A stretch of DNA of 38,524 bases from a virus, in IMG/VR virus record IMGVR_UViG_3300044971_000726, positions 1 to 38,524 of that record; one strand, 5' to 3'. Numbering within the stretch: position 1 is the stretch's first letter; each line of letters starts with the position of its first letter. A program made the translations under genes and the position numbers. This document shows positions 6,125 to 14,639 of this stretch, one piece after another. The notes below the pieces were generated by a model. It made no database searches. It was given only the letters and a program-made list of their open reading frames with translations, and was not told the origin of the DNA.

Positions 6125-7650
6125 TGCAAGCAACCATCTATTCGGCTGAAGACGAACAGGAGCTAATGGCCAGGCTTTGGACGCCGCAACTCAAAGACAA
6201 CCCGCTGGCGTTTGTGATGTACACGTTCCCTTGGGGGCAGCAGGGCACGCCACTGGAGCATTTCACCGGACCGCGTAAATGGCAGCGCGAGGTGCTACAA
6301 AACATAGCCGACCACATCAAAGCAAACAAAGGCCAAGTGGACTTTGACACCCTGCGCCACGCAGTCTCGTCTGGCCGGGGTATCGGCAAGTCGGCACTGG
6401 TGTCATGGATCGTGATCTGGATGCTGTCCACGCGGATCGGCTCGACCACCATCGTGTCGGCTAACTCAGAGTCTCAATTAAGGTCGGTAACATGGGCCGA
6501 GATCACCAAGTGGTTGGCCATGTCACTCAACAGCCACTGGTTCGAAGTCAGCGCCACCAGGCTGATGCCAGCCAAATGGCTGACGGAGTTGGTCGAGCGC
6601 GACTTGAAAAAGGGCACACGTTACTGGGGCGTCGAGGGGCGGCTGTGGTCGGAAGAAAACCCCGATGCGTACGCTGGCGTACACAACTTCGACGGCGTGA
6701 TGGTGATCTTTGACGAAGCCAGTGGTATTGCGGACGCGATCTGGGCGGTGACGGCGGGGTTCTTTACTGAGAACACACCCAACCGTTTCTGGCTGGCGTT
6801 TAGCAACCCACGACGCAACAGCGGGTACTTCTACGAGACATTCCACTCCAAGCGGGAGTTCTGGGGCACCAAGGTGGTGGACGCCCGCACGGTGGAAGGC
6901 ACAGACAAGCAGGTCTACCAGCAGATCATCGACGAATACGGACCAGACTCATCACAGGCGCACGTTGAGGTGTACGGCGAGTTCCCCAACATCGGCGACG
7001 ACCAGTTCATCTCCAGCATGGTGGTGGACGATGCCATGAAGCGGCCACAGTACAAAGACCCAAGCGCACCAATCGTGATCGGGGTAGACCCGGCGCGGTT
7101 TGGGGCAGACGCCACCGTGATCGCTGTGCGGCAGGGGCGGGACATAACGCGCATCATCCGGCACCGGGGCGACGATACGATGACGGTGGTGGGGTACATC
7201 ATCGAAGCCATTGAGGAATACAAGCCTGCAATGGTGTTTATTGACGAGGGCGGGCTGGGGGCAGGCGTCGTGGACCGGCTGAAAGAGCAGCGGTACAAGA
7301 TTAAGGGCGTCAACTTTGGCTGGAAATCGGCTAACCCGGCCATGTATGGCAACAAACGTGCTGAGATGTGGGGCAAGATGAAGGATTGGCTCAAATCGGC
7401 CAGCATTCCTACCGACAGGTTCTTGAAAACTGACCTGATCTCGCCTATGATGAAGCCAGACTCTAAGGGTTCGATCTTTTTGGAGTCAAAAAAAGACATG
7501 AAAGCTAGGGGCGTGGCATCTCCTGACGCTGCGGATGCTATCGCCCTCACATTCGCGTACCCTGTGGCCTCACGGGAGTACAATCCGCGCAACGTAACGC
7601 GCACGATCAACATCGATCGCGGCGCATCAGCATCTTGGATGGGATCATAA
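6124..7650 (+). CDS. Terminase large subunit (TerL), 508 aa
   Basis: ATPase and nuclease that cuts concatemers and pumps DNA into the prohead. The N-terminal ATPase has Walker A GRGIGKS (Lys89) and Walker B VMVIFDEA (Asp197, Glu198). The C-terminal RNase H-like nuclease has its three acidic positions in GVDPARFG (Asp322), VFIDEGG (Asp374) and DAADAIAL (Asp471). The length is normal for a complete TerL. It is coupled to its neighbours by one-base overlaps at both ends (TAATG). The family suggests headful or cos cutting, but the mode cannot be read from sequence alone; an assembled circle fits circular permutation. Confidence 0.96.
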   Translation: MQATIYSAEDEQELMARLWTPQLKDNPLAFVMYTFPWGQQGTPLEHFTGPRKWQREVLQNIADHIKANKGQVDFDTLRHAVSSGRGIGKSALVSWIVIWMLSTRIGSTTIVSANSESQLRSVTWAEITKWLAMSLNSHWFEVSATRLMPAKWLTELVERDLKKGTRYWGVEGRLWSEENPDAYAGVHNFDGVMVIFDEASGIADAIWAVTAGFFTENTPNRFWLAFSNPRRNSGYFYETFHSKREFWGTKVVDARTVEGTDKQVYQQIIDEYGPDSSQAHVEVYGEFPNIGDDQFISSMVVDDAMKRPQYKDPSAPIVIGVDPARFGADATVIAVRQGRDITRIIRHRGDDTMTVVGYIIEAIEEYKPAMVFIDEGGLGAGVVDRLKEQRYKIKGVNFGWKSANPAMYGNKRAEMWGKMKDWLKSASIPTDRFLKTDLISPMMKPDSKGSIFLESKKDMKARGVASPDAADAIALTFAYPVASREYNPRNVTRTINIDRGASASWMGS

Positions 7651-7808
7651 TGGCTACCAAACCCGGACTCTACGCAAATATTCACGCCAAACAGGCCCGC
7701 ATCAAAGCCGGTTCTGGTGAAAAGATGAACAAGCCTGGCTCCAAGGCAGCGCCCACCGCCAAGGACTTTAAAGAGTCTGCCAAGACCGCCAAGAAAGACA
7801 AAAAATGA
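7650..7808 (+). CDS. Small Lys/Ala-rich phage protein, 52 aa
   Basis: ATG shares one base with the TerL stop, and the TGA overlaps the next ATG as ATGA (7805-7808). The sequence opens MATKPGLYANIHAKQARIKA and continues with GSGEKM and KPGSKAAPTAKDF. It is very basic, with a Lys-rich C-terminus, and predicted largely disordered. Short proteins of this pattern are frequent between terminase and portal genes of environmental phages; the function is unknown. It is shorter than most gene-calling limits, but tight coupling at both ends makes it convincing. Confidence 0.75.
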   Translation: MATKPGLYANIHAKQARIKAGSGEKMNKPGSKAAPTAKDFKESAKTAKKDKK

Positions 7809-8047
7809 CTTTGAGGGCCATGCAGAACTGCCTGATCATTGAGGTGGACGTTGAAAAACACGCGTTTTTGGAGCTACTTTCGACTGAAAAGCAGGAAACG
7901 GGTATAGTTGTGTCCGCTGGCCCTGATTGCAAAGACTTGAAGGTGGGCGACCACCTGTACTTTGGCGTAGGGCAAGAATTCACGCACGGCGGCAAAGAAT
8001 ATGTCGTGATGCGCGAACCTCACGTACTAGGAGTCCTGAATGGCTGA
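7805..8047 (+). CDS. GroES-like co-chaperonin, 80 aa
   Basis: Likely phage co-chaperonin that caps host GroEL for folding of virion proteins. The chaperonin-10 pattern is visible: ETGIVVSAGP, then LKVGDHLYFGVGQEF and EYVVMREPHVLGVL, matching the beta-barrel core. It is shorter than bacterial GroES (about 95 aa), and the segment between about residues 15 and 30 is where the mobile loop would lie. ATG at 7805; a second ATG at 7820 is possible. Known: the P22 coat protein needs GroEL/ES, and the coat here is of that family. The gene overlaps both neighbours, so it is made with the head proteins. Confidence 0.85.
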   Translation: MTLRAMQNCLIIEVDVEKHAFLELLSTEKQETGIVVSAGPDCKDLKVGDHLYFGVGQEFTHGGKEYVVMREPHVLGVLNG

Positions 8048-10250
8048 CCCAACTGGCATGGTTGCCGCTGCTGCTGTGGCAAACGGCGGTAAGCCCAAGA
8101 ATAGCGCCTCCGATATTCTGGCAATTGCCCGATCACGCCTTGATATGGCGGTTTCTTGCTATGCCGAAAGCCGTGAAGACGAGATCGACGACCTGCGGTT
8201 CTACGCCGGATCGCCCGACAACCACTGGCAGTGGCCCGCCGATGTGCTGGCCACCCGTGGTGCAGTGCAGGGTCAAACAATCAACGCCCGCCCCACGCTG
8301 ACCATCAACAAACTGCCCCAGCACGTCCACCAGGTCACCAACGACCAGCGGCAAAACCGCCCTGGCGCTAAAGTGATCCCCGTTGACGACAAGGCAGACG
8401 TGAAGGTTGCCGAGGTCTTCAACGGCATGATCCGGCACATCGAGTACATCAGCGATGCTGACGTGGCTTACGACACTGCCTGCGAGAACCAGGTGTCTTT
8501 TGGCGAGGGTTACATTCGCCTGCTGACCGAATATTGCGACGACAACACGTTTGACCAAGACATCAAGATTGGCCGGGTCCGTAACTCGTTCAGCGTCTAC
8601 ATGGACCCCACGATCCAAGACCCAACAGGTGCGGATGCCAAGTGGTGCTTCATTACCGAAGATGTCACCCGAGAGGAGTACGAGCGCATGTACCCAGACT
8701 CGACACCCATCTCGACGCTTCAGTCGCTGGGTGTTGGCGACCAGTCGATCTCTAACTGGCTCAATGAAGACACGATACGCATCGCGGATTACTACTACAT
8801 CGACTTTGACCCAGCTACGTTGAACCTGTACCCCGGTGGACAGACAGCGTTTGAGGGCACACCTGAAGACAAAGAGCTGCGCCTTGTGTACGGCAAGCCC
8901 AAGCGCAGCCGCGAGGCTGACCGCCCAAAGGTCAAGTACTGCAAGATCAACGGCTACGACATTCTTGAAGAGCGCGAGTGGGCGGGCAAGTGGATTCCGG
9001 TGATCCGCATTGTCGGCAACGAATTCGAGGTCGATGGCCGCTTGTACGTGTCGGGCCTGGTGCGAAACGCCAAGGACGCCCAGCGCATGTACAACTACTG
9101 GGTGTCGCAAGAGGCCGAGATGCTGGCGCTGGCCCCCAAAGCGCCGTTCATTGGCTACGGTGGCCAGTTTGAGGGCTACGAAGAGAAGTGGAAGACGGCC
9201 AACACCCAGAACTGGCCGTATCTGGAAGTCAATCCAGACGTTACAGACGGCCAAGGCGCGGTGTTGCCACTGCCCCAGCGGGCACAGCCGCCAATGGCCT
9301 CCAGCGGGCTGCTGCAAGCCAAGGCAGGCGCTGCTGAAGACATCAAGGCCACGACAGGCCAGTACAACGCATCGCTTGGCATGGGTTCCAACGAACGCTC
9401 TGGCAAAGCTATTCTGGCCCGCCAGCGTGAGGGTGATGTGGGCACGTACCACTACGGTGACAACTTGGCCCGAGGCGTTCGCCATGTGGCGCGTCAACTG
9501 GTTGACCTGATCCCCAAGATTTACGACACGCAGCGCATCGCCAGGATCATTGGCGAAGACGGCGAAACGGAAATGGTCAAGATCAACCCCGAGCAGCCAA
9601 TGCCGATCAACGAGATCAGGGATGAGAACGGCATTGTGCTTGAGAAAATCTACAACCCCAGCGTTGGCAAGTACGATGTTGTGGCTGTCACTGGTCCCGG
9701 CTACGCCACCAAACGCCAAGAGGCTTTGGAGGCAATGGCTCAGTTGCTGCAAGGCAACCCCCAGTTGTGGCAAGTTGCTGGCGATTTGTTCGTCAAGAAC
9801 ATGGACTGGCCAGGCGCTCAAGAGATGGCCAAGCGGTTTGCCAAGACCATCGACCCCAAGATCATGGCCGACGACGACAAGTCGCCCGAGTTGCAGGCTG
9901 CCGAGCAGCAGATCGAGGCGATGGGTCAAGAGATGGAGCAGATGCACCAGATGATCAAGAACGTGGGCAAGTCCATTGAGGTGCAAGAGCAGCGCCGCAA
10001 GGACTACGAAGCTGAGATCAAAGCATACCAGGCCGAGACACAACGCATCTCGGCCACACAGGCTGGCATGAACGAGCAGCAGATTCAAGACATTGCAATG
10101 GGTGTGGTCGCGGCCGCAATGGAGTCCAACGGTCAGTTGAACGGGATTCCCGAAATGCCTGGTCAAGAAATGGACGTTGGCATGGAGGGCATGCCTGAAG
10201 CACCGCAGCCTATGGAGCCAATGCCGCCAATGGAAGGGATGCCACAATGA
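8040..10250 (+). CDS. Portal protein, P22 gp1 family, 736 aa
   Basis: Dodecameric ring at the packaging vertex. Size and sequence fit the P22-type portal: an N-terminal helical start, LRFYAGSPDNHWQWPADV, PTLTINKLPQHVHQVTNDQR and FGEGYIRLL, then a clip/wing region, and GQYNASLGMGSNERSGKAI near residue 440. The C-terminus is a coiled coil (about residues 620-680, Gln/Glu-rich) ending in Met-Pro repeats. In P22 the C-terminal barrel is a long coiled coil that signals headful packaging. The gene overlaps the GroES stop by eight bases and the next gene by four. Confidence 0.93.
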   Translation: MADPTGMVAAAAVANGGKPKNSASDILAIARSRLDMAVSCYAESREDEIDDLRFYAGSPDNHWQWPADVLATRGAVQGQTINARPTLTINKLPQHVHQVTNDQRQNRPGAKVIPVDDKADVKVAEVFNGMIRHIEYISDADVAYDTACENQVSFGEGYIRLLTEYCDDNTFDQDIKIGRVRNSFSVYMDPTIQDPTGADAKWCFITEDVTREEYERMYPDSTPISTLQSLGVGDQSISNWLNEDTIRIADYYYIDFDPATLNLYPGGQTAFEGTPEDKELRLVYGKPKRSREADRPKVKYCKINGYDILEEREWAGKWIPVIRIVGNEFEVDGRLYVSGLVRNAKDAQRMYNYWVSQEAEMLALAPKAPFIGYGGQFEGYEEKWKTANTQNWPYLEVNPDVTDGQGAVLPLPQRAQPPMASSGLLQAKAGAAEDIKATTGQYNASLGMGSNERSGKAILARQREGDVGTYHYGDNLARGVRHVARQLVDLIPKIYDTQRIARIIGEDGETEMVKINPEQPMPINEIRDENGIVLEKIYNPSVGKYDVVAVTGPGYATKRQEALEAMAQLLQGNPQLWQVAGDLFVKNMDWPGAQEMAKRFAKTIDPKIMADDDKSPELQAAEQQIEAMGQEMEQMHQMIKNVGKSIEVQEQRRKDYEAEIKAYQAETQRISATQAGMNEQQIQDIAMGVVAAAMESNGQLNGIPEMPGQEMDVGMEGMPEAPQPMEPMPPMEGMPQ

Positions 10251-10609
10251 ACGCCGCGCAATTGATGGGTTTGCTGTTTTTGGGCCGCAATGTGGCCCAT
10301 TCAGTGCATCTGAACACCCGCAGCTACAGCAAGCACAAGGCACTCGGGCATTTCTACAAAGACGTGATTGATGTAACCGATGCATTTGCTGAAGCCTACC
10401 AAGGCCGTCATGGTTTGATTGGCCCAATTGCCATGCCTGCGGCCAAGAAAACCACCAACATCATCGAGTTCCTACAAGACCAGCTTGCTGAGATCGAAAA
10501 AGGCCGATACGATGTGTGCGATAAATCTGACTCATCGCTTCAGCAACTCATCGATAATATCGTTGAGCTGTATCTTTCCACTTTGTACAAGCTCCGCTTC
10601 CTCGCATAA
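10247..10609 (+). CDS. DUF5856-like helical protein, 120 aa
   Basis: ATG overlaps the portal stop (ATGA). The protein is all-helical by pattern, with His and Glu in a Dps/ferritin-like order: NVAHSVHLNTRSYSKHKALG, then FYKDVIDVTDAFAEAYQGRHG, and a C-terminal LYLSTLYKLRFLA helix. This resembles phage proteins called DUF5856, which look like ferritin-like four-helix bundles. Whether metal is bound cannot be told; the usual ferroxidase set is not obvious. The family call is from memory of the pattern. Confidence 0.6.
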   Translation: MNAAQLMGLLFLGRNVAHSVHLNTRSYSKHKALGHFYKDVIDVTDAFAEAYQGRHGLIGPIAMPAAKKTTNIIEFLQDQLAEIEKGRYDVCDKSDSSLQQLIDNIVELYLSTLYKLRFLA

Positions 10610-10617
10610 GGACCATC

Positions 10618-10887
10618 ATGGCTAATTACACACAAGCATCCGCAACCACGCAAGTCAAAGTTGGCGCGGGCAAGCTGTACGGCATTTTTGTTTCTGCCTC
10701 TTCCAGCGGCACATTGACAATTTATGATTCGCAAGCGTCCAGCACCAGCGATCCTAAAGTTGCAGACACATTTTCTGTAACCGCAGGCACAAGTTATTTG
10801 AACATCCCCGCTGGCTTGTACTTCAACAAGGGTTTGTACATTGTTTTGGCTGGCAGTTCGGCATCGTTCACAGTCGCATACGATTAA
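10618..10887 (+). CDS. Small beta-rich structural protein, 89 aa
   Basis: AAGGA lies just before the ATG at 10618. The sequence is Ser/Thr/Ala-rich and beta-type (YGIFVSASSSGTLTIYDSQA; a C-terminal IVLAGSSASFTVAYD), with no membrane segment. Such small beta-sandwich proteins beside fibre genes are usually virion decoration or fibre-attachment proteins. No family is recognised. Confidence 0.65.
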   Translation: MANYTQASATTQVKVGAGKLYGIFVSASSSGTLTIYDSQASSTSDPKVADTFSVTAGTSYLNIPAGLYFNKGLYIVLAGSSASFTVAYD

Positions 10888-10896
10888 GGGGCTGCA

Positions 10897-12315
10897 ATGG
10901 CAGACGTTAAAATTTCCCAACTGCCAGCAGCCACCACACCGCTGGCAGGGACTGAAGAAGTCCCGTTGGTCCAAAGCGGCACAACGAAAAAAGTAAGCGT
11001 TGCCGACCTGCGTGGCGCTGTGAGCGTGACTGGGGTTACTGGTGTTGCGCCAGTGGTGTCCAGCGGTGGCGCAACGCCTGCGATCAGCATGGCTGCGGCC
11101 ACCACAAGCGCCGATGGCTATTTGACCTCCACCGACTGGAACACGTTCAACAGCAAGCAGCCTGCCGGGTCTTATTTGACCAGCGGCGGCGCGTTGGGCA
11201 CACCATCAAGCGGCACGGCCACTAACCTGACCGGCTTGCCCCTGACCACTGGCGTGACAGGCTTGTTGCCCGTTGCCAACGGCGGTACAGGCACGGCCAC
11301 ACCGTCCTTGGTGGCGGGCACCAACGTCACGATCACAGGCACTTGGCCCAATCAGACGATTAACTCGTCAGGCGGCGGTGGCGGCGGCATGGTGTACCCT
11401 GGCGCGGGCATTCCCTTGTCAACCGGTATCGCTTGGGGCACCTCCTATAGCACCACAGGGACCGGTGATGTAGTGTTGTCCACATCGCCCACACTTGTGA
11501 CGCCTGTGCTGGGAACTCCAACTTCTGCGACACTGACAAACGCTACTGGCTTGCCGTTGACCACGGGTGTTACAGGAACTTTGCCTATTGCCAACGGCGG
11601 CACGGGTACAACCTCGACCACGTTTGCCAATCTGACCACCAACGTGACGGGTTTGCTGCCTGTTGCCAACGGCGGTACGGGTACAGCCACACCTGCACTG
11701 GTTGCAGGTACCAACGTCACCATCACAGGCTCATGGCCAAACCAGACCGTTAACGCCACGGCCGGTGGCACCGGTACAGTCACATCTGTGGACGCAACAG
11801 TGCCGTCGTTCCTGTCTGTCAGTGGTGGTCCAGTTACCACATCGGGCACTTTGGCGATTGCGTACAGCGGCACGGCTTTGCCTATCGCCAACGGCGGTAC
11901 TGGTGCAACGTCCTTGGCTGCTGCGGGTATTGTTACACTGACGGGCACTGAAACCCTAACCAACAAAACGCTGACGGCTCCGACGATGACCGCAGCGGTC
12001 CTGAACGATGGCTACACCGAAGAAGTGTTCGCTGTCACCGGCACAACGCCAGCCCTGTCGCCTACTGACGGTTCAATCCAGACATGGACGCTATCGGGCA
12101 ACAGCACACCCACTGCTGGCACATGGGCCTCGGGGCAGTCTCTGACGCTGATGGTGGATGACGACACCGCTTACACGATTGACTGGTCTTCAGTGGCCGT
12201 GACTTGGAAGACCAACGGCGGCACAGCCCCAACATTGAACACCACAGGCTTTACAGCGATCCAGCTTTGGAAGGTTGACACCGTGATCTACGGCGCTCGC
12301 GTGGGAGATGCTTGA
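10897..12315 (+). CDS. Tail-fibre-like protein with Ala-Asn-Gly-Gly-Thr-Gly repeats, 472 aa
   Basis: Probable trimeric fibre or adhesin. The N-terminus (MADVKISQLPAAT...AGTEEVPLVQSG) is a motif that often opens phage fibre proteins and probably attaches it to the virion. The shaft is low complexity, rich in Thr, Gly and Ala, with four copies of an LPVANGGTGT-like unit and a segment present twice (about 11245-11370 and 11645-11760). LTNKTLTAPTM at about residue 350 marks a fold boundary seen in many fibres, and the C-terminal 110 residues form a beta-type domain (LTLMVDDDTAYTIDWSSVAV). Ribosome site AAGGGG. The stop overlaps the next ATG by one base. Confidence 0.78.
   Translation: MADVKISQLPAATTPLAGTEEVPLVQSGTTKKVSVADLRGAVSVTGVTGVAPVVSSGGATPAISMAAATTSADGYLTSTDWNTFNSKQPAGSYLTSGGALGTPSSGTATNLTGLPLTTGVTGLLPVANGGTGTATPSLVAGTNVTITGTWPNQTINSSGGGGGGMVYPGAGIPLSTGIAWGTSYSTTGTGDVVLSTSPTLVTPVLGTPTSATLTNATGLPLTTGVTGTLPIANGGTGTTSTTFANLTTNVTGLLPVANGGTGTATPALVAGTNVTITGSWPNQTVNATAGGTGTVTSVDATVPSFLSVSGGPVTTSGTLAIAYSGTALPIANGGTGATSLAAAGIVTLTGTETLTNKTLTAPTMTAAVLNDGYTEEVFAVTGTTPALSPTDGSIQTWTLSGNSTPTAGTWASGQSLTLMVDDDTAYTIDWSSVAVTWKTNGGTAPTLNTTGFTAIQLWKVDTVIYGARVGDA
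11245..11757 (+). repeat. Internal duplication in the fibre gene
   Basis: About 110 bases beginning at the TTGTTGCCCGTTGCCAACGG near 11262 recur with scattered changes near 11654, both encoding an ANGGTGTATP segment followed by LVAGTNVTITG. Most differences are synonymous, so the protein repeat is kept under selection. Confidence 0.75.
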
Positions 12316-14354
12316 TGCTTGCTGAAAAACTCAGAGCAGCGACAGGTGTTGCGGCGAAGCCTAAAGCGTTGGCTGTGGCTCACAATACATCGCCCTTTAT
12401 CACGGTGTACTCATGGGGCGACAGTGGGTTCCGTGGGTTGTATACAAATCCGGCAACGCTACCAGCAAATAATGGCGAAGGCGTTGCATTTAGTCCTGAC
12501 GAGTCTTCAATTGCCGTAGCTCATGTTAGTAGTCCACATATCACGGCGTATCCTTGGTCCGGCAGTGGTTTTGGCACAAAATACGCCAACCCTGCAACAC
12601 TACCAGCAAGTAACGCAGAAAGTGTTGCATTTAGTCCTGACGGCTCCGCAATTGCCGTAGCTCATTCTGGTAGTCCATATATTACGGCTTATCCTTGGAG
12701 TGGTTCTGGGTTTGGGACTAAGTACACCAACCCTGCAACACTACCAGCAAGTAACGCAGATGGTGTTGCATTTAGTCCTGACGGGTCTTCAATTGCTGTG
12801 GCGCACAACGCATCGCCATATATTACAGCTTACCCATGGTCTGGTTCTGGCTTTGGCACTAAGTACGCTAACCCCGGAACATTACCAACAGGAAATTCAA
12901 ATACCGTAGCATTTAGTCCTGACGGTTTAGCTATTGCCATAACGCACTTTAACTCACCGTTTATTACAGCTTACCCTTGGTCTGGCTCTGGGTTCGGGTC
13001 TAAGTACGCTAACCCAGTTACCCTTCTTGCAAGCCTCGGAGAAGGGGTCAGTTTTAGTCCTGCTAGTGACGCTATAGCCGTTGGCAATTCAGCTTCACCT
13101 TACATCAACGCATATGCGTGGTCTGGTTCTGGTTTTGGCACTAAATATACTAATCCCGCAACCTTGCCAACAGGGACGGCCAACGGCGTTGCATTTAGTC
13201 CTGACGGTTCTGCTATTGCAGTGGCGCACGATACAACCCCCTTCATTACAGCATACCCTTGGAGTGGTTCTGGATTTGGAACGAAGTATGCCAACCCTGC
13301 AACACCTGCAAGCTCTGGAAACGGTGTCGCATGGTCTACCGTAGGCGATCCTGTATCTCAAGAGTTTGTGGCGGTGGCGCACGATACAACCCCATATGTC
13401 ACTGCCTACCCTTGGTATGGTTCTGGATTTGGAACGAAGTATGCCAACCCTGCAACACTGCCAACAGGAGACGGTAAAAGTATTTCATTTAGTCCTGACG
13501 GTTCTGCTATTGCCGTCGGTCACGACGTAACACCCTTTGTCACCGCTTACCCTTGGAGTGGCTCTGGGTTTGGAACAAAATACACCAACCCTGCAACACG
13601 TCCACCGAGCGGCGGCTTAGGCGTAGCCTTTAGCCCTAACAATGATGCTCTTGCGGTGGCACATTTAAGCAGCCCCTACATTACCGCATACCCTTGGAGT
13701 GGTAGTGGGTTTGGCACTAAGTATGCCAATCCTTCGACACTACCAGCTTCAACTGGCAACGGTGTCGCGTTCAGTGTAGATGGTTCTGCTATTGCTGTTG
13801 CACACAGCAGCGGCGACCGCATTACTGTCTACCCTTGGTCTGGTTCTGGTTTTGGAACAAAGTATTCGGCCCCTGCAACACTGCCAACAGGGACGACCAA
13901 CGGCGTTGCATTTAGTCCTGACGGTTCTGCTATTGCAGTGGCCCACACCACAACCCCCTTCATCACAGCATACCCTTGGAGTGGTTCGGGTTTTGGTACG
14001 AAGTACGCTGACCCTGCGACTTTGCCAACAAGTACGGGTAACGGCGTAGCTTTTAGCCCTGACGGCGCTTCAATTGCTGTTGCGCACTCTACTTCCCCAT
14101 CCATAACAGCCTACCCTTGGAGTGGGTCTGGTTTCGGAACTAAATACGCAAATCCAGCGACACTTCCACCGAGCGGCGGCTTAGGCGTAGCCTTTAGCAC
14201 TGACGGTTCTGCGATTGCTGTTGTTCACGCCATCACCCCCTTTGTTACAGCTTATCCTTGGTCCGGCAGTGGTTTTGGCACAAAATACGCCAACCCTGCA
14301 ACAGTAGCAACGGGGACTGGGCGCGGTGTCGCATTCGGTCAAATCATCAACTAA
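12315..14354 (+). CDS. 14-repeat beta-propeller protein, 679 aa
   Basis: Built almost wholly of a 47-residue repeat with core TAYPWSGSGFGTKY, then NPATLP, VAFSPDGSAIAVAH and SPYI. Twelve units are 47 residues and one (the seventh) is 51, with an insert near GDPVSQEF. The last unit is only 35 residues, and the 12 residues ALAVAHNTSPFI at the N-terminus complete it, the strand-exchange closure of beta-propellers. Fourteen blades suggest two seven-bladed propellers. It is related in pattern to WD40/YncE-like propellers. ATG at 12315 overlaps the previous stop (TGATG); a TTG three bases earlier is in frame. No signal peptide. Location among fibre genes suggests a virion surface or receptor/glycan-binding role (inference). 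Confidence 0.85.
   Translation: MLAEKLRAATGVAAKPKALAVAHNTSPFITVYSWGDSGFRGLYTNPATLPANNGEGVAFSPDESSIAVAHVSSPHITAYPWSGSGFGTKYANPATLPASNAESVAFSPDGSAIAVAHSGSPYITAYPWSGSGFGTKYTNPATLPASNADGVAFSPDGSSIAVAHNASPYITAYPWSGSGFGTKYANPGTLPTGNSNTVAFSPDGLAIAITHFNSPFITAYPWSGSGFGSKYANPVTLLASLGEGVSFSPASDAIAVGNSASPYINAYAWSGSGFGTKYTNPATLPTGTANGVAFSPDGSAIAVAHDTTPFITAYPWSGSGFGTKYANPATPASSGNGVAWSTVGDPVSQEFVAVAHDTTPYVTAYPWYGSGFGTKYANPATLPTGDGKSISFSPDGSAIAVGHDVTPFVTAYPWSGSGFGTKYTNPATRPPSGGLGVAFSPNNDALAVAHLSSPYITAYPWSGSGFGTKYANPSTLPASTGNGVAFSVDGSAIAVAHSSGDRITVYPWSGSGFGTKYSAPATLPTGTTNGVAFSPDGSAIAVAHTTTPFITAYPWSGSGFGTKYADPATLPTSTGNGVAFSPDGASIAVAHSTSPSITAYPWSGSGFGTKYANPATLPPSGGLGVAFSTDGSAIAVVHAITPFVTAYPWSGSGFGTKYANPATVATGTGRGVAFGQIIN
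12366..14351 (+). repeat. Tandem 141-bp coding repeats of the propeller
   Basis: The propeller repeat is visible at DNA level with a 141-bp period (one unit of 153 bp). Unit-to-unit identity is high in the segment encoding PWSGSGFGTKYANPATLP and lower after it. Near-identical stretches in distant units, for example around 12540-12600 and 14255-14310, suggest copying between units. Confidence 0.85.
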
Positions 14355-14369
14355 TTTAAAAGGAAAATC

Positions 14370-14639
14370 ATGGAAAAAGAAACTACACCCGCAACACCTC
14401 AAACACGCGAAGAAATCTTGGCTGCATCTTTGGACGCACGAATCCAAGAGGTCATGCACTACCAGATCAACATCGACAACTACGCTATCGCACTGGAAGA
14501 AATCGGCAACCTGCCACCAGACGAACGCGCTGAACTGTCGGCCTTCACCAGTCAATTGCGTGACCTGCTGGCTTCCGAGAAGCTGGAGCAGAAGAAGGCT
14601 CAGATCATGTTGAACGTCATCAAACGCCAAGTCGGATGA
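14370..14639 (+). CDS. Small acidic helical protein, 89 aa
   Basis: AAAAGGA lies eight bases before the ATG. Helical and charged, with heptad-like spacing through the middle (EEILAASLDARIQEVMHYQI) and the C-terminus (LLASEKLEQKKAQIMLNVIK), so probably a coiled coil. The stop overlaps the glycosyltransferase ATG (ATGA). No family recognised. Confidence 0.65.
   Translation: MEKETTPATPQTREEILAASLDARIQEVMHYQINIDNYAIALEEIGNLPPDERAELSAFTSQLRDLLASEKLEQKKAQIMLNVIKRQVG

Noticed and set aside
8133-10427. 764-aa open frame antisense to the portal gene
   Set aside because: It is a shadow produced by codon bias in the portal gene; no ribosome site, low-complexity Leu/His/Val translation, and the portal on the plus strand is certain.
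12366-14351. CRISPR array or satellite repeat
   Set aside because: The 141-bp period is in frame throughout and encodes regular propeller blades; there are no short identical repeats with unique spacers.
10897-14354. Diversity-generating retroelement acting on the fibre or propeller
   Set aside because: No reverse transcriptase gene and no template/variable repeat pair with adenine-biased changes is visible in the window.
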